The notes: generated by a model from the sequence alone, not told the origin. Positions 18,295 to 29,264 are shown, counted from the first letter of the stretch. The stretch is 34,234 nucleotides of DNA from Prorocentrum cordatum (GCA_963575745.1 CAUYUJ010017885.1:87501-121734), one strand, 5' to 3'. Translations and numbers: made by a program.

Positions 18295-20010
18295 GAAGGG
18301 GTGCGGGGAAAAAGGGCCTCCTCCTCATAAGTGCTTGCTCAGCTTTATGCTGGAAACGAAGATCACCGAATGCAGGGGCACGCGGAATGCGACTCAGCTG
18401 GTCATAGTTGTTCATCATAGTGACACACACGCTCTCCCCCCACCATGGGCGACGATCGCGCAATATGATGCATTCATCGTTCTCAGCGAACTCACGGAGC
18501 CTGGCCGAGCAGGAGAATAACGCACTCGACGTTGTGGCTGCGCGGAACATGGCCGCGCGAGCAATGCGCTGGACGTTTCTGGCGGCAACGCCGAACCCGA
18601 TGCCGTCGAGGTTCCGCAGGACTTCCGGCGTGATGGCATTCCGAGGTCCGCTGACGAGAAACTGCAGGGAGCGGTTTTCGATCTGCAGGGCGAAGGTGTT
18701 CGGGGAGTAGAACTGCGATGCATGAGACAGGACCGAGACGGCGCACATGTTGAACCGAACTAGCGAGCGAAGAATCCCGAGACCAAGTCCTTGAATGGCT
18801 TTCGTCCTGTCGAGGCACTTTAGAGCAGGCAACTGCCGGCTCTTGTCGCGGCCACCTGGCCCTAGAAAAAATCCGAGATACTTGGCTGCCTGGCAGTGCG
18901 CAAACTCTGTGGCCATGATGCCATATTCCAGAAGAAGAGCCTGGAACTCGTCACGCGAGTAGGGATGGATCAGAACAACAGTGGTCTTGGGGATGTTAAG
19001 GGGGAGACCTGCGCCGGCGCTCGCAACGCCCCAGGCTGGCGGCATAAGGGCGAGCGACGAGAAAATATTCGAGCTGGCCAGGCCTGTGTCATCCGCGAAT
19101 ACTCCTAGTTCGCCCAGTTGGGGTGGCAATATGCAGCGTAGGTATCTGAGGAACGGGTCGAACGCGATACAAAAGAGCGAGCCTGATAACGGGCGCCCTT
19201 GCTTGATCCCACGGCGAGCCCAATGCCCAGCCGTGCGGATCCCGCAGAAGTTCATGCTCACCCAGACCCGAGAGTATAGGAGACGAACGGCCCGACTGAT
19301 GTGCCCCGGAATTCTCATGGCTTCCAGGGTCCACCAGGTCATCGCGTGTAGGAGGCTGGGGAAAGCGGTGCGCACGTCGAAAAAGGCGAAGCCCGTGCAT
19401 CGGAAGCCCATCTGGCAGTTCCACTGCAGAGCCCAGGACTCAAGGGTGATGACATTCTCACTCACGCGTCGGTTACGGACAAAACCTCGTTGCTCGGGGA
19501 AGGCAGTTTCACAGCGCATGGCCGAAAACGGGATGTTGAGGGTCCTGGAGATCAGCTTATGGTCGGTGCTCGCCAGGGCGATGGGGCGGGTAACCTCCGG
19601 CTTCCGAAAAAAGCCCAGGGCCCCGCCCTCGCCCTCGACTCCCTTGGCCAGGAAGATAGCGCGACAAAAGTTGAATTCGCTGGACATGTTGCCGCCGCGC
19701 AGCAACTCGAGGCAGAGAGCGAAACTGATCTTTAAACCTCTAGTTCCTGACCTGGTTCACTCAGCGTACGGGACGCCGTCGGGGCCCGCGCCAGAGTCGC
19801 GGATTTTCCTCGCGCTTTCACAGAACTCCTCAAAGCAGATATCCCAAAAAGATGTGGCCAGGCGCAGGAACAACGTAATCACGAAGGGCTTCTCGCGCGT
19901 CCTCCGATCCTTCCTCCAAGCCGCGCGCGGGCCCCCAGTGGTTCGCCGGGGACTCAGCAACGCGGTCAGGATCAGACGCATGCTGTCCAGTGGGGTCGGC
20001 GACCCCCCCC
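18251..20010 (-). pseudogene. reverse transcriptase of retrotransposon 2 (one in-frame stop)
   Basis: Canonical non-LTR RT motifs in order: SGAGPDGVPY before the stop; LGFFRKPEVTRPIAL and EQRGFVRNRRVSENV (motifs 1-2); FAFFDVRTAFPSL (motif A, catalytic Asp); GIKQGRPLSGSLF (motif B); GVFADDTGL (motif C, both Asp present); GLPLNIPKTTVV (motif D). The thumb region continues to 18251. One TGA at 19757-19759 lies between the N-terminal piece (19981-19760) and the main piece (Met at 19705), in the same frame, as from a single point mutation, for example of a TGG codon. Upstream, the linker is in another frame, so a frameshift lies near 19975-20010. The catalytic residues are intact; the gene is not. 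Confidence 0.8.
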
Positions 20011-21484
20011 CAGGGAAACGCGCCGATTGGAACCGCCCAAGGCCGAAAGATACTCCGTCAATCGCTGCTTGGAGGAAGCCTTCTTACTAGGATGCACGTG
20101 CGGATCGCTGTCGATCTCCGCAATGTTGGCTTTGACGTTGTCCGCTGCCAGACCATCGAGCCACCTGTAAAAACCTGGCATGTCGGCCCAGCTGGAATCC
20201 GATCTGTCGAAGAAACGCGAGAGGAACGGGCATGCACGCAAAGCTCTGGCAATCCTTGACGGCGGCCTGGTCTGCATAGCTCTGTGAGCAGTGAGTGTCC
20301 ACGATAACTGCTCGGGAAGTGCAGGCGCTGTGCGAATCTCGACTTCGCGACGAACAGCGGCAGCGGCGGCGCGAATCGCATGTTCAAACTCCAATGCAGC
20401 CTGGGCTGGTTCGTCAGAGAGCGGGGGAACGGTGGCCAAAATCGCGTCGACCTGGCCAGGAAAAGACTGGTGCTTGCATGCCTAGGAAGCTATCCTCGGT
20501 GGACCAGAAGAGCGAAACTGCGTCAGGGACAGGCATACTGGTACGTGATCTGACGGCCATTCTAGATCACAAACTGCTGCAAGTGTCAGGGAGTGGGCCT
20601 GCAGATCAATAGGCGCCGCACTGTGCGCTGTAGTGTACATTCTGTCGAGCCTGGCGATCGATTTAACCGAACGAGAACCAGCATTCGCGACTGTGCGTCT
20701 GCGCGTGCACGACGGCCGTTCGACCTCGGTGCGGCGCGGGAAGAGACGGCTGAACAGCTTGGCGGGCGAGCAGGAGGAGAACGCAGTGTGCGTGTTGGTG
20801 CGACTGTGGCCTTCCAACTCAGAGCAAACATTGAAATCCCCAAGTAGATAAGAGGTAGCGTGGGCGGGTTGAAGAGAACGACGCTTGATATGTTGTAGCA
20901 CTTGTTGCCGAGCAGGGAAGGGGGGCGACGGGTCGACGCGTGCATTAATAATCTGTAATGTGCCGTGCGGGCCGCGCAAAACAAGTTCATGCACTCGACC
21001 CCATCCGTAGTACATGATGGGTGACGCTGGCGAAACGCCTCGCGAGTCTAGGATGGAGCAGGAGAATGCGTCCGCCTTTGATGCCACAGGAGAAGAACGT
21101 GCCGTAGCCTTGCAAGCCCTCAATCTCTTTACGGAGGTAATGGAGGTCCTCGGGGGTCTCGTGATCCCCCTGGAGAGCGATAGTGCCGGGTTTTGGGATA
21201 CGTTTTCGAAGCTGGGCGAACGCGTCGATCGTCGGCTTAATCGGGGAAGACGAAGAGCCAAAGAGGGTTTGCACGTTCCACGTAACGATGGGGAAGTGAT
21301 CGGTGACAAGGAAGGGCAGGTCGCGGAAAGCGCTGGCGGATGCGGACGGCGGCGAGCAGGCGGCGGAAGAGGAATTGGAAACAGAAGACGAAGCAGGCAA
21401 AGGTGAGGCCGAACTGGCGCTGTCACTATCACCGCAGTCGATGGTCAGCCCACCCTCATCGACGCAGGGCGAACGTGGCGGCAT
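20011..21484 (-). pseudogene. AP-type endonuclease and linker of retrotransposon 2 (frameshift and stop)
   Basis: The N-terminal half lies in the frame 21484-20987, with IVTWNVQTLFGS and GTIALQGDHET, the Asn and Glu motifs of exonuclease-endonuclease-phosphatase folds. The C-terminal half, one frame over from about 21020, shows YLLGDFNV, ARLDRMY and WPSDHVPV. The frameshift lies near 21000-21040. After a TAG at 20482-20484 the same frame continues through an Ala/Arg-rich linker with GFYRWLDGLAADN to about 20010, before another shift into the RT. All catalytic signatures are present, so decay is recent relative to insertion. Confidence 0.75.
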
Positions 21485-21514
21485 GTCAGTACTCGGTTCC
21501 AGCGGGGTGGCTTC

Positions 21515-22447
21515 CTATTCCATCGCGATCAAAATCATCTCCGCAACGGCGCCAGAGTCGAGCCCGAACTTGGCAAGGTTGACGGAATTCGGGTCGCACT
21601 CGAACTGGTCGCGGTCCTTGGCCACCAGCGTGAAGAGGACGAAGATGCCGTTGTCCGTCTTGATGTAAAGCACTCCCCTGAAGCCATTGGAGCCCATGGT
21701 GTACTTGTCACTCTTGAGCGCCAGCATGACGGCCTGCCAGAGCCTCCCGAGGTACTTGTGCTTGACGCGGATGGACATGGGGGCGTCGTAGCGAACCCTG
21801 AGCGCGATGGTGGTGTTGGTCGCAGTGTCCTGAAACTGGGACGCTGCGTCCTTGAACTGGTCGACGAAGTGCTTGGCGCCCGCCTCACTGCTGAAACGGA
21901 TGCTGTAGCTCTGGTTGAGGTTGTAGCCGCGGATGGTGGCGCCTGCACTGTGGTGACTAGGGGTCAGGCCGAGCAGCATGCGCCCGTGCTGCTCGAGGGT
22001 GGCGCCAAACATTGGCGAGATGAAACCCGCGATCCAAACTTTCAGCTTGTCGCGGTGGTCGGCCTGAAGAGGGTCATCGTGTCGTCCTGGGCCAATCGGA
22101 ATACCTGTGTCGATGTGGCGCTTCTTGGCTGAGGGAAGCGACGCGGCACTGCCAGCGCTGGACCCTGCGAGGGAGGAGCTGTTGATCTTGGCATCGGGCT
22201 TGGCGAACTCTGCAGCAACCTGCGCGTCCATGACCGCGCCAACCTGCTTGTTCTCCAGAGCCTCCAGGCGGTTGTGGAGCTCGATGAGCTTGGCGTTCGT
22301 GGTCCCCACGTGCTCCTTCAGCTGAGGCAGCTCAGACACCGTCAGATTCATGTCCGCGAACTGCTTGGAAAAATTGACGTTCATCGCGTCGACCTTCTCG
22401 AGGATTGACTTGGCGCCGTGTTCCATGGCAGCGGCAGCCGAGGCCAT
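21515..22447 (-). CDS. retrotransposon 2 ORF1 protein (coiled coil plus probable nucleic-acid-binding domain)
   Basis: A 310-residue frame, intact and ending in TAG at 21515-21517, upstream of the endonuclease in the element. The N-terminus (about 8-75) has heptad-like spacing, for example VSELPQLKEHVG and IELHNRLEALENKQV, and probably forms a coiled coil. A Ser/Ala-rich linker with a basic patch (SAKKRH) follows, then a folded region (about 130-305) with alternating strands and helices, for example YSIRFSSEAGAKHFVDQF and GFRGVLYIKTDNGIFVLF. That order matches LINE ORF1 proteins, which trimerise and chaperone element RNA. I cannot name the fold; it may be RRM-like. The start (Met 22447) leaves about 137 nt of 5' untranslated sequence up to the (GAG)n tract. 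Confidence 0.7.
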   Translation of the reverse strand: MASAAAAMEHGAKSILEKVDAMNVNFSKQFADMNLTVSELPQLKEHVGTTNAKLIELHNRLEALENKQVGAVMDAQVAAEFAKPDAKINSSSLAGSSAGSAASLPSAKKRHIDTGIPIGPGRHDDPLQADHRDKLKVWIAGFISPMFGATLEQHGRMLLGLTPSHHSAGATIRGYNLNQSYSIRFSSEAGAKHFVDQFKDAASQFQDTATNTTIALRVRYDAPMSIRVKHKYLGRLWQAVMLALKSDKYTMGSNGFRGVLYIKTDNGIFVLFTLVAKDRDQFECDPNSVNLAKFGLDSGAVAEMILIAME

Positions 22448-22584
22448 GGCGGAACACTGAAGGAGAGGAAAGACCCTGCGCCGCCCAGCAGGTGGCTGTG
22501 GGAAGCAACCCTGAGAGCTTGGGCGGTGAAATCACCTGTAGGTCGCTCGAGCCGTCCCGTCGGCTGCGACCAAGTTGAAGACCC

Positions 22585-22900
22585 CAGGAGGAGGAGGAGG
22601 AGGAACAGGAGGAGGAGGAAGACGGGGAGGAGGAGGAGGAGGAGGAGGAGGAGGAGGAGGAGGAGGAGGAGGAGGAGGAGGAGGAGGAGGAGGAGGAGGA
22701 GGAGGAGGAGGAGGAGGAAGGGGAGAAACAAAAAAGGAAAAGGAGGAGGAGGAGGAGGAGGAGGAGGAGGAGGAGAAGGAGGAGGAGGAGGAGGAGGAGA
22801 GGAAAAAGGAGGAGGAGGAGGAGGAGGAGGAGGAGGAGGAGGAGGAGGAGGAGGAGGAGGAGGAGGAGGAGGAGGAGGAGGAGGAGGAGGAGGAGGCGGA
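22585..22900. repeat. long (GAG)n microsatellite bordering the 5' end of retrotransposon 2
   Basis: About 315 bp of GAG/GGA triplets, interrupted by an A-rich patch at about 22720-22745 (GAAACAAAAAAGGAAAAGG) and a few single changes. It yields spurious poly-Glu, poly-Gly, poly-Arg, poly-Ser, poly-Leu and poly-Pro frames on both strands. It is the longest pure-purine tract in the window. Confidence 0.96.
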
Positions 22901-23785
22901 GGAAACACTAATTAAACGGGCGTCGAATCCGCCGACCCCTTGGGGTTCATCGGCGTGTGAGATTCGTCCCCCTCCCCAAGCCCCTCCCCCCGGAGCCCGG
23001 TCTGGTCGATTTGGAGGGGGGGGGTCCCCCCGGATCCGCCGGGGGGGGTCATCCGCTCCAAAATTGCAGGGGCTCCTCCGGTGGCCTCGACATGGCCCCG
23101 GGACGCACCGCGACAGCCCAAGAAGACCTCGATGTGGCCTTCGGTGGCCCCAAGATCCCCCTATGTGGGCCCAAAACAGCCCACGATGCCTCCAAGATGC
23201 TCCAAGAGGCCTCGAAGGGGCGCCCCAAGAAGGTCCAAAGCAGCCCGAATTATGGATTTTCCAGAAGGGAAAGCGCACATTTATAGCACTGACGACTTCT
23301 CAGCCTGCACGGATTTCCAGCCAGTCCACGAGGCCCTCAATGCCACTCCATGACGCCCCAACAAGGTCCGAAAAAAAGGCGCTCCAGACGGCCCAAAACG
23401 GCGCCAAAATGGCCCCAGAGGCTCCCGAGACGGCCCAACAATGTCCCACGACGGCTCCAAGAGGAGCCCCAACCGCGGAGCCCGGGCCGAAAACGGGAGC
23501 CCGCCGCTGTCACGGAAACCCGGGTCACCCCGCGGGGCTCCCTAAAAGTCCCAATAGACCGCCCCCCCCCTCCACCACAAGGCCTCCGAAAAGCTTCCAT
23601 ACATGATCGAACGAGGCTTCGAAAAGGTCCCAAAAAGGCCCGCATGAAACCTCGAAACAACCTCCACGAGGCCTGCGAAATACCTCCCAGGAGATCCAAG
23701 CGAACAACGCACGAGCCTCAGACGCCCAACCTGTGCACGGTGGCGTGACATGTGGACTGTAAGTAGATCGTGCTTTCCAGGTCCT
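22901..23785. repeat. degenerate minisatellite of CCCAAGA/TCCAAGA-type words
   Basis: From about 23085 to 23720 the sequence loosely reiterates words such as GGCCCCAAGATCCC, GATGCTCCAAGAGGCC, GCGCCCCAAGAAGGTCC and GACGGCCCAACAATGTCCC, with a period of roughly 20-40 bp and strong divergence. Frames on both strands are open and biased (Pro/Lys/Arg one way, Trp/Gly/Leu the other), so none is accepted as a gene. The first part, 22901-23085, contains G-runs and C-runs that could pair around 23016-23050 (GGGGGGGGTCCCCCC). Confidence 0.6.
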
Positions 23786-23786
23786 C

Positions 23787-23834
23787 TCCCTCCTCCTCCT
23801 CCTCCTCCTCCTCCTCGTCCTCCTCCTCCGCCTC
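23787..23834. repeat. (CTC)n microsatellite
   Basis: About 48 bp of CTC/TCC triplets with CGTCC and CGCC interruptions. Its orientation is opposite to the (GAG)n tracts around the two retrotransposons. It is followed by CT-rich DNA to about 23930. Confidence 0.92.
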
Positions 23835-23939
23835 CTTCTCGAACCCCCTCCCCTGCCCTCTTGCATCCTCTCATCCTTCCCCTCATCCTCTCTCCCCCGG
23901 CATTCCCTCCTTCCCCCCCCCATTCTCCTGCCTCCACCT

Positions 23940-26925
23940 ACCCCCAGCCATCCTGGCCCCGGCCGTCAGATGCCTCGCAACTTCCGCTGCTTGCCGCCGT
24001 GCTCGCCATCTGCCTCCGCAGTCGTTTCGGCGTTTCTCTCCGCGGCGCCCGTCCCGCCTGATAGCACCTCGCGCAAACCGCCGGATTGCGTCGCTTGACG
24101 AAGCTCTTCTTCTGGTCTTTCGACAGATGGGCCTCGACGGTGAACGCGGGCTTCGAGCCGTCCTTTTTCGCGGGGCAGGCGGAGCATTCCAACTTACTCG
24201 CCTCTCTGCGTTTGTCGTGGCACGCGCGGCGCACCGCTGGGCGATAACTCGATCCCTTCGCGAAGAATGGATGCGGAGCACCTGTGTGCCCGCGATTGCT
24301 GCCGCTTGTCGGGGCACGCGCGGCAATTCACTGGCCGATGGCCTGCGCCCATTTCGTGATACTTATCGATTTGCTTCCGTGTCAGATGCCCCAATTTCGT
24401 GAATATCAGCCTCCTTCCTTCTGCTTCTGTTGGACGCGCCGAATACCTCAGCGGCGGTTGTTCGTGTCCACAACGTCGCGCAGCGTTCGTCTCGTTCTCG
24501 CGCTCCCCCTCCTTCTGCGACTTGCTCCACTTGTTCCACCCGCCTTTTCTCTGCCCCGCGCTCTCCTTGCAGAGTTTCCCTCCCGTGCCCTTCGTCGCGT
24601 ACTGGTTCGCCGCAAGTTCTGCCTCCGTCTTCAGGAATGCCTGGATTTTGCGCAACGCACCTTGAACTTATCCTGCACGTTCTCCTGCCATCCTTGCGAC
24701 TCTTTCCGCGACTTCCTCTGGGGTGCCGGCCCTTCGCGCCGGTTGCATTTGCTGGTCCGCACGAACACTCTACTCCTGTCGGACTCGGCTCCCGCGATTC
24801 TGGACGCCGTCTCCGCCCGCTGCTCACCAGTCGTGCACCACCTCTCCCCTGCCCCCTTCAACATCTCTGCGCACTCGCAGCAAAAGCTCGGGCACGACAT
24901 GGCGCCGAACTCATTCGTCGTGTATTCAGCCTTCTTTGACCATGAAGCATTTCCCGCATGTCTTCCGCGGGGTCAGCCTCTCCTCGATGTCGGGCCACGG
25001 CAAAATTTCCCCTCGCAACTTCTGCAACAACAGATTGGTTCCTCCCATGCCTCCTTGCGCGCGCGGCCCTCGAAAATGGCCAATAGGTGAGCAGGCCGCG
25101 GCGAGTCTTCACGCGTGTTATGGTCGCGTAGCTCGACATCCAGCCGACGTTCCTGCCGCCCCCCATGTCCGCCATTGCCGCGTCGAGCGTGCGCCCCCGC
25201 GCTGCGCGCGCCGTGCAAGCCGACCCGGGCGAAATTAAGAACTGTCTCCGTCGCGCGCCCAACGAAGGCTTCTTCCGGCACGAATTCAGGTGCCGCGTCT
25301 GAGCACGAGGGGCAATGGGGCGCAGCCCTGGCCCCGGCGCCCCTGTGAGCGCCCACTTGTCGGCGTGGAAGTCTAACGCGATTTGCCTTGGCATCTTGCG
25401 AAGCACTCTCGACGCCGCGCCCTCTACGTCTGGTTCTTCTTCATCCGCCGCCCAGGACTGCATCGTCGCGCGGCGCCCCCGTAGCAATTGCTTCTCTGAC
25501 CGGTCCAAATGGTCCGCGAGTACAACCGGCATGCCCACGGCGAGCGGCAACCACCCTGGCATGTCTGCGCAGGCCTTGTCGTGGTATCCGAGCCACCGAA
25601 TTTTGTCGGCTGCGGTGCATGGCCGCTCCTGCTACGTGGCGCGCCGTGCCGCGCCCCGCGCATGTACCGGTGAAATCTGATTCCCTTGGCACGCCGCCCA
25701 GTCAGCCGCGCTACCTTGCACTTCATATCCTGGTTCGGATAAATGGCTGTGGCTCCAACGAACCCCAGGAGTGCCAACCGTTCGTCCGCGGCACCACTCG
25801 CTGCGAATCGTCGACGCTTTCTTTCCTCTTCACACTTATCACACTCCCGCTCTTTATCTCTTGCGATAGCTTTCGCAGTCTTCGCGCAGGCCTGTGACCC
25901 GCACGTAGGCTTGTCACCCAACCAAGACCCTGGAACGCCTGTAGGTCTTCCGTGCAGAAACTGGCGCGCCCTTTCCGGCAAATCCACCCGTCGGAACTCA
26001 TCTTGTACTCCCAAGAACCACTCGTCATTCTCTTCCAGGCGCTTGCGCTCCGCCAGCTCGGTCATCCCCGCCGCGGACCCTGGCCCGTCGCCCCAGAAGA
26101 TGTAATGGCCATGGTCTTCTTCGGCGCTTGACACGGACTGCCTCGCCAACCGTGCCCATGATTTGGAACCGCATTCAATGGGGCCCCGCCGGGAGGTTCC
26201 AATTGGTAGAAGTCTCCGCAAGAAAATACACTCACACCTCCAAGCGGCCGGTCTACCAGCACCCACCTTCCCTTGCCTCGCTTCGGACATAACTGATCGC
26301 AAGTGCACATCCAGCTCTGCAATGAAATTTGCACTCGCCATGCTGATTCTGTCGATGATGAGCCAACGCTGGTGTTGAAGTCGCTTCGCTGCCTCAACCC
26401 TCTTTGCGCCCGACTCTCCGCGCCTTTTACTGGCGCCCTGACTTCCGCTGCGCGGAGCCATGCCAAACGCGGCGTGCAACGTGTGCCCATCCAGACTGGG
26501 CGCGATCGTGGCTTGCAACGCAGCCACTTGGAAATCCAGCCCGTGTTCCCAACCCATCACGCCTTCGAAAACGTGCTTCCGTAATGTGTCCACCGCAAAG
26601 CTCTTCCCTGTGCCCGGCCTCCGTGCGGCATCCACAACGGCGGCTCTGAACTGCCGCTTGTGCCGTCGTTTTCCTGACACTTCGCGACCATCCGGTCGAC
26701 GACCTTCTCGACGATCTCTCGATGTTCGTCATTCATATCAACGACGCGCTCGTTGTCAGGTCCGCGCAAACGTGGTTTCCACCTCCGCAGCTCCTCCACA
26801 CCGCCGGCGCCGACCTCTTTCACGCGCCCCTGCCCACTTTCGCAACCCTCCAACGCGACCCCGCCCGTCGTCGTCTGAGATGCCCTAGCTTCTGCTTCCC
26901 CTCGCTTCAGCTCTGCCTCGGGCAC
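23940..26925 (-). pseudogene. PIF1-type DNA helicase pseudogene with cysteine-rich C-terminal tail
   Basis: PIF1-family helicases are ATP-driven 5'-3' DNA helicases. The motifs occur in order but in different frames. NDEHREIVEKVVDRMV lies upstream of the ATPase core; Walker A RPGTGKSFAVDTLRK is at about 26620; Walker B RWLIIDRISM at about 26365 has Arg where the family has catalytic Glu. Motif III GDFYQLEPPGG (about 26215) is one frame over. Motif V/VI equivalents GRTLDAAMADM and SYATITRVKTR (25200-25080) are in a third frame. Between them lie PGWLPLAVGMPVVLADHLDR and RKKPSLGARRRQF. The tail (24900-23980) has paired cysteines (MSCPSFCCECAEM; CSACPAKK; VCARCYQAG) suggesting zinc clusters. At least five frame changes exclude function. 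PIF1-like genes are numerous in dinoflagellates and may be mobile (Helitron-like) or domesticated; I see no replication-initiator domain to prove a Helitron. Confidence 0.72.
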
Positions 26926-27142
26926 CTCGCCGCGATCCCTGGCGAGAGCAGGCCGCGGTGCACGAAAGCCCGTGCCCGCAGCCCTGTCACCGCGCGACCA
27001 GGCCCCCTTGGTAACAACCTACGCTTCGGTGCACATGGGGCGTCCTCGCACCCCCTGCCTTTTCTTGCTGCCACTCGCGTGCTCTGCGGGGGTGAACTTT
27101 GTCGTGTACGTCTTCCGGGGGGTGCTTCTCGGATCGGCAGTC
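26926..27142. other. no gene recognised (upstream flank of the helicase pseudogene)
   Basis: Frames on both strands are open but biased. No SL relic or signal was found upstream of the helicase motifs. The N-terminal part of the ancestral helicase may begin here but cannot be recognised. Confidence 0.4.
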
Positions 27143-27344
27143 GAAATGAATCGGATTGGCGGAAGTCGGCAGCCGAGTCGGGGAAAGTCGAATCGGCAGA
27201 AATCGGCAAGCTAGTATGCGTCCAAAAAAAATCGGAACACACATCGGAATCTGACATCGAATCGAATCGGAATCATAAACCAACAAAATCGAATCGCATC
27301 GAATCGGAGGAATCGAATCGAACCCTGCCCCCCCCCCCCCCCCT
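27143..27344. repeat. degenerate GAATCG repeats followed by a poly-C run
   Basis: From 27143 to about 27325 the words AATCGG, GAATCG and TCGAATCG recur many times at irregular spacing of 5-15 bp, for example AATCGAATCGGAATCATAAA and GAATCGCATCGAATCGGAGG. A run of about 18 C follows at 27327-27344. This is unlike any other repeat in the window. It has no coding value. Confidence 0.75.
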
Positions 27345-28640
27345 TGGATTGCTTCCCGAGAATTCGGCTCGGGGCCCGAGGCCAGGAACCCTCGTATAAT
27401 AATTTGGGGTGCGCGCTCCCGAAGCCTCGAAAGCCCCTCGTGAGTCACTAAATATGGAAGCGCGCTTCCGAAGCCACCATCTCGAATCGGTCACTGCAGT
27501 CGCGCGCAACCAGACACCCAGCAAACAGCCCAGATAGTTAACTACGATGCCAACCTTTTTGGTCTGGACGACATTCCAACCAGTCGAGCTGCCAACCAGC
27601 GAGCCGACGAGAAGTCCAACCCGTCTGCCAACCGAGCTTGGCCACGCAAGCAAGCTGAGAGGGACGCCAGCCGCTGAGGGCGCCAAGCCCTTCCGATGAG
27701 CTGCCGAGCAACTACAGCAGGAGCTCGACTACAAGAAACCTTCCAAAAGAAACCCAACCCTGAGACCCCAGGACGTCCGTTGCACTTTGCTGTGGGAGCG
27801 CCACGCTCTCCACAGCGAGACCATCGAAACCCAAGAGGCCCAGGGCACCCTGGAGGCAAGCAGGGTGCCTCTTGGCATGGGCTTCCACTGCAAGCAACCA
27901 AGTCGGCGCACCACGTTCAAGAGCGTCTTGAACCTCGCATCGCCGATTGCGCGGGACGCGGGACGTGCAGGATGTCGCCACTGTCGATTTCCACGAAGCA
28001 GACCACGCCCGAATTTCGCGCATCTTCCGCAGTCTGGGGTCTGGCTCCTGGGCGCGCAGCTCCCGCCCCTCCAGCGCGGGCACCCGCCCGAGCACGTCCG
28101 CCTGCGGGGCGATGCGGAGCAGCCGCCACCGCTCGGAGACTGAAACGAGGATCTGGGCGCGGTTCCTGGTGCACCTCTGCCACGGGGGGTGCCCAGAGGG
28201 CACGCAGACCCCCTGCTCCTTCTCCAGGGGCCATGCTGGCAAGCGACACGGTGCTGGTGCTGTTTGACATCCACCTCTCATCAGGACCTGGGGCGGTGGA
28301 TACTGCTGGGCAGGCTGTCGCCGACTCCTGAATGCCGCCTGTTTTGAGCAGGGGCCGACAGTCCAAGCATACCGAGAGGCCTATCACGACATTTCGGATT
28401 ACTTACAGATGTTAAACACAAAGCTCTTAGAACATAGAACTGGCGTGCTCAACATAAAACCGACATGTTGAAACAAGACGGTCCCAGCAAGAAGTGCTCT
28501 CAGAACTTTTGGTGCAAACCACAAGCGCTTTTTAGAACAATCTCTGGTGTGCCTCACAAGGCAAGCCAAGACGCCCTGCCACTGCCTTACTGGTGGGGGA
28601 GCAATTTCCTGCCGGCCGCGGCCGCGGTGTGGAGACTGCC
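27345..28640. other. no gene recognised; overlapping long frames on both strands
   Basis: Several frames of 100-210 codons overlap on both strands between 27540 and 28390, none with a recognisable motif, so at most one can be real. A loose direct repeat of GCCAACC/CCAGCGAG words lies at 27548-27670. The region could hold an exon of a split gene or the remains of one, but nothing in the sequence decides the strand. Confidence 0.4.
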
Positions 28641-28649
28641 ACTGCTGCT

Positions 28650-28912
28650 GCCCCAGACCCCCGACGTGATTTTGTTCGCAACGTCGACCCCCAGAGGCCT
28701 GGACCCCTCTTTGGGACCGGTTTGTCGTCCCGAATCGTTTTTTGACGGCCCCCGGGGCCCAGGGAGGGCACCGGGAGGCCGAATTTGGTGAAAAACCTCC
28801 CGTCGTGATTTTTTCTCTGCGCGCGGAGGTCGGGGCCCAGTGAGGGCCCCCGGCGGCCGAAACTGGCGAACAACCGCCCGTCGTGATTTGCTTCGCAACG
28901 CGAGGGGTCACG
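28650..28912 (-). repeat. dispersed repeat family, two adjacent units
   Basis: 28650-28790 carries the inverted core (CCCCAGACCCCCGACGTG, then GCAACGTCGACCCCCAGAGG, then a GACGGCCCCCGGGGCCCAGG block). 28785-28912 repeats the block ending in CCCGTCGTGATTT twice in tandem (about 28797 and 28876), giving a local period of about 80 bp. These units match 1130-1270, 29265-29545 and 30020-30195. The TGGAGACTGCCACTGCTGCTG just before the first unit recurs at about 29068-29088. No coding capacity. Confidence 0.78.
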
Positions 28913-29264
28913 GGGCCGTTGCCGACTTAGGCGTGGCAGCAAACGAATTAGGCCGCAGACGGGTGCAGAAAACGAGAGGCAAGGAACAAACACAGAGCAG
29001 TGGACCTCGAGGGCGAGAGTAACCCAGTCCGCGGCACCTGGAGAGGAGGTGGTACCACTCCTGGAGACTGCCACTGCTGCTGCCGCTGCCGCGACCCACA
29101 GGCCATGGCTGGGGGCCAGCAGAGCCGCGCCCAACCGGGAGCGCCGCCGCCGCGGGCAGGTGCTCGCCAGCCAGGCCGGCCCAGGGGGGGGGCAGCGCCG
29201 GGGTCGCTGCCGTCGTGCGGCGGGACCCTGGGCGCGGCCGCCAGCCCAGACCTCCTCGCGCTGT

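Larger units (their letters stand above)
17774..22584 (-). mobile_element. non-LTR retrotransposon 2 (two-ORF LINE type), decayed
   Basis: About 4.8 kb on the minus strand between (GAG)n tracts at 22585-22900 and 17723-17773. It holds, in order, an intact ORF1 (21515-22447), an endonuclease (about 21484-20485), a linker and RT (about 20484-18251) and a CCHC zinc knuckle with short tail (about 18294-17784). The second ORF is broken by at least four frame changes and two in-frame stops (20482-20484 and 19757-19759). It is a different lineage from element 1: it has an ORF1, a canonical FADD box and a GIKQGRPLSG motif B. Confidence 0.8.

Noticed and set aside
18981-20090. 369-codon plus-strand frame
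   Set aside because: Antisense to the RT of element 2; arginine-rich mirror reading with no domain.
22381-23606. Poly-Pro, poly-Gly and poly-Glu frames around 22.6-22.9 kb
   Set aside because: Products of the (GAG)n microsatellite.
27696-28387. Overlapping 189-211-codon frames on both strands
   Set aside because: No recognisable motif and no way to choose a strand; kept only as an unassigned region.
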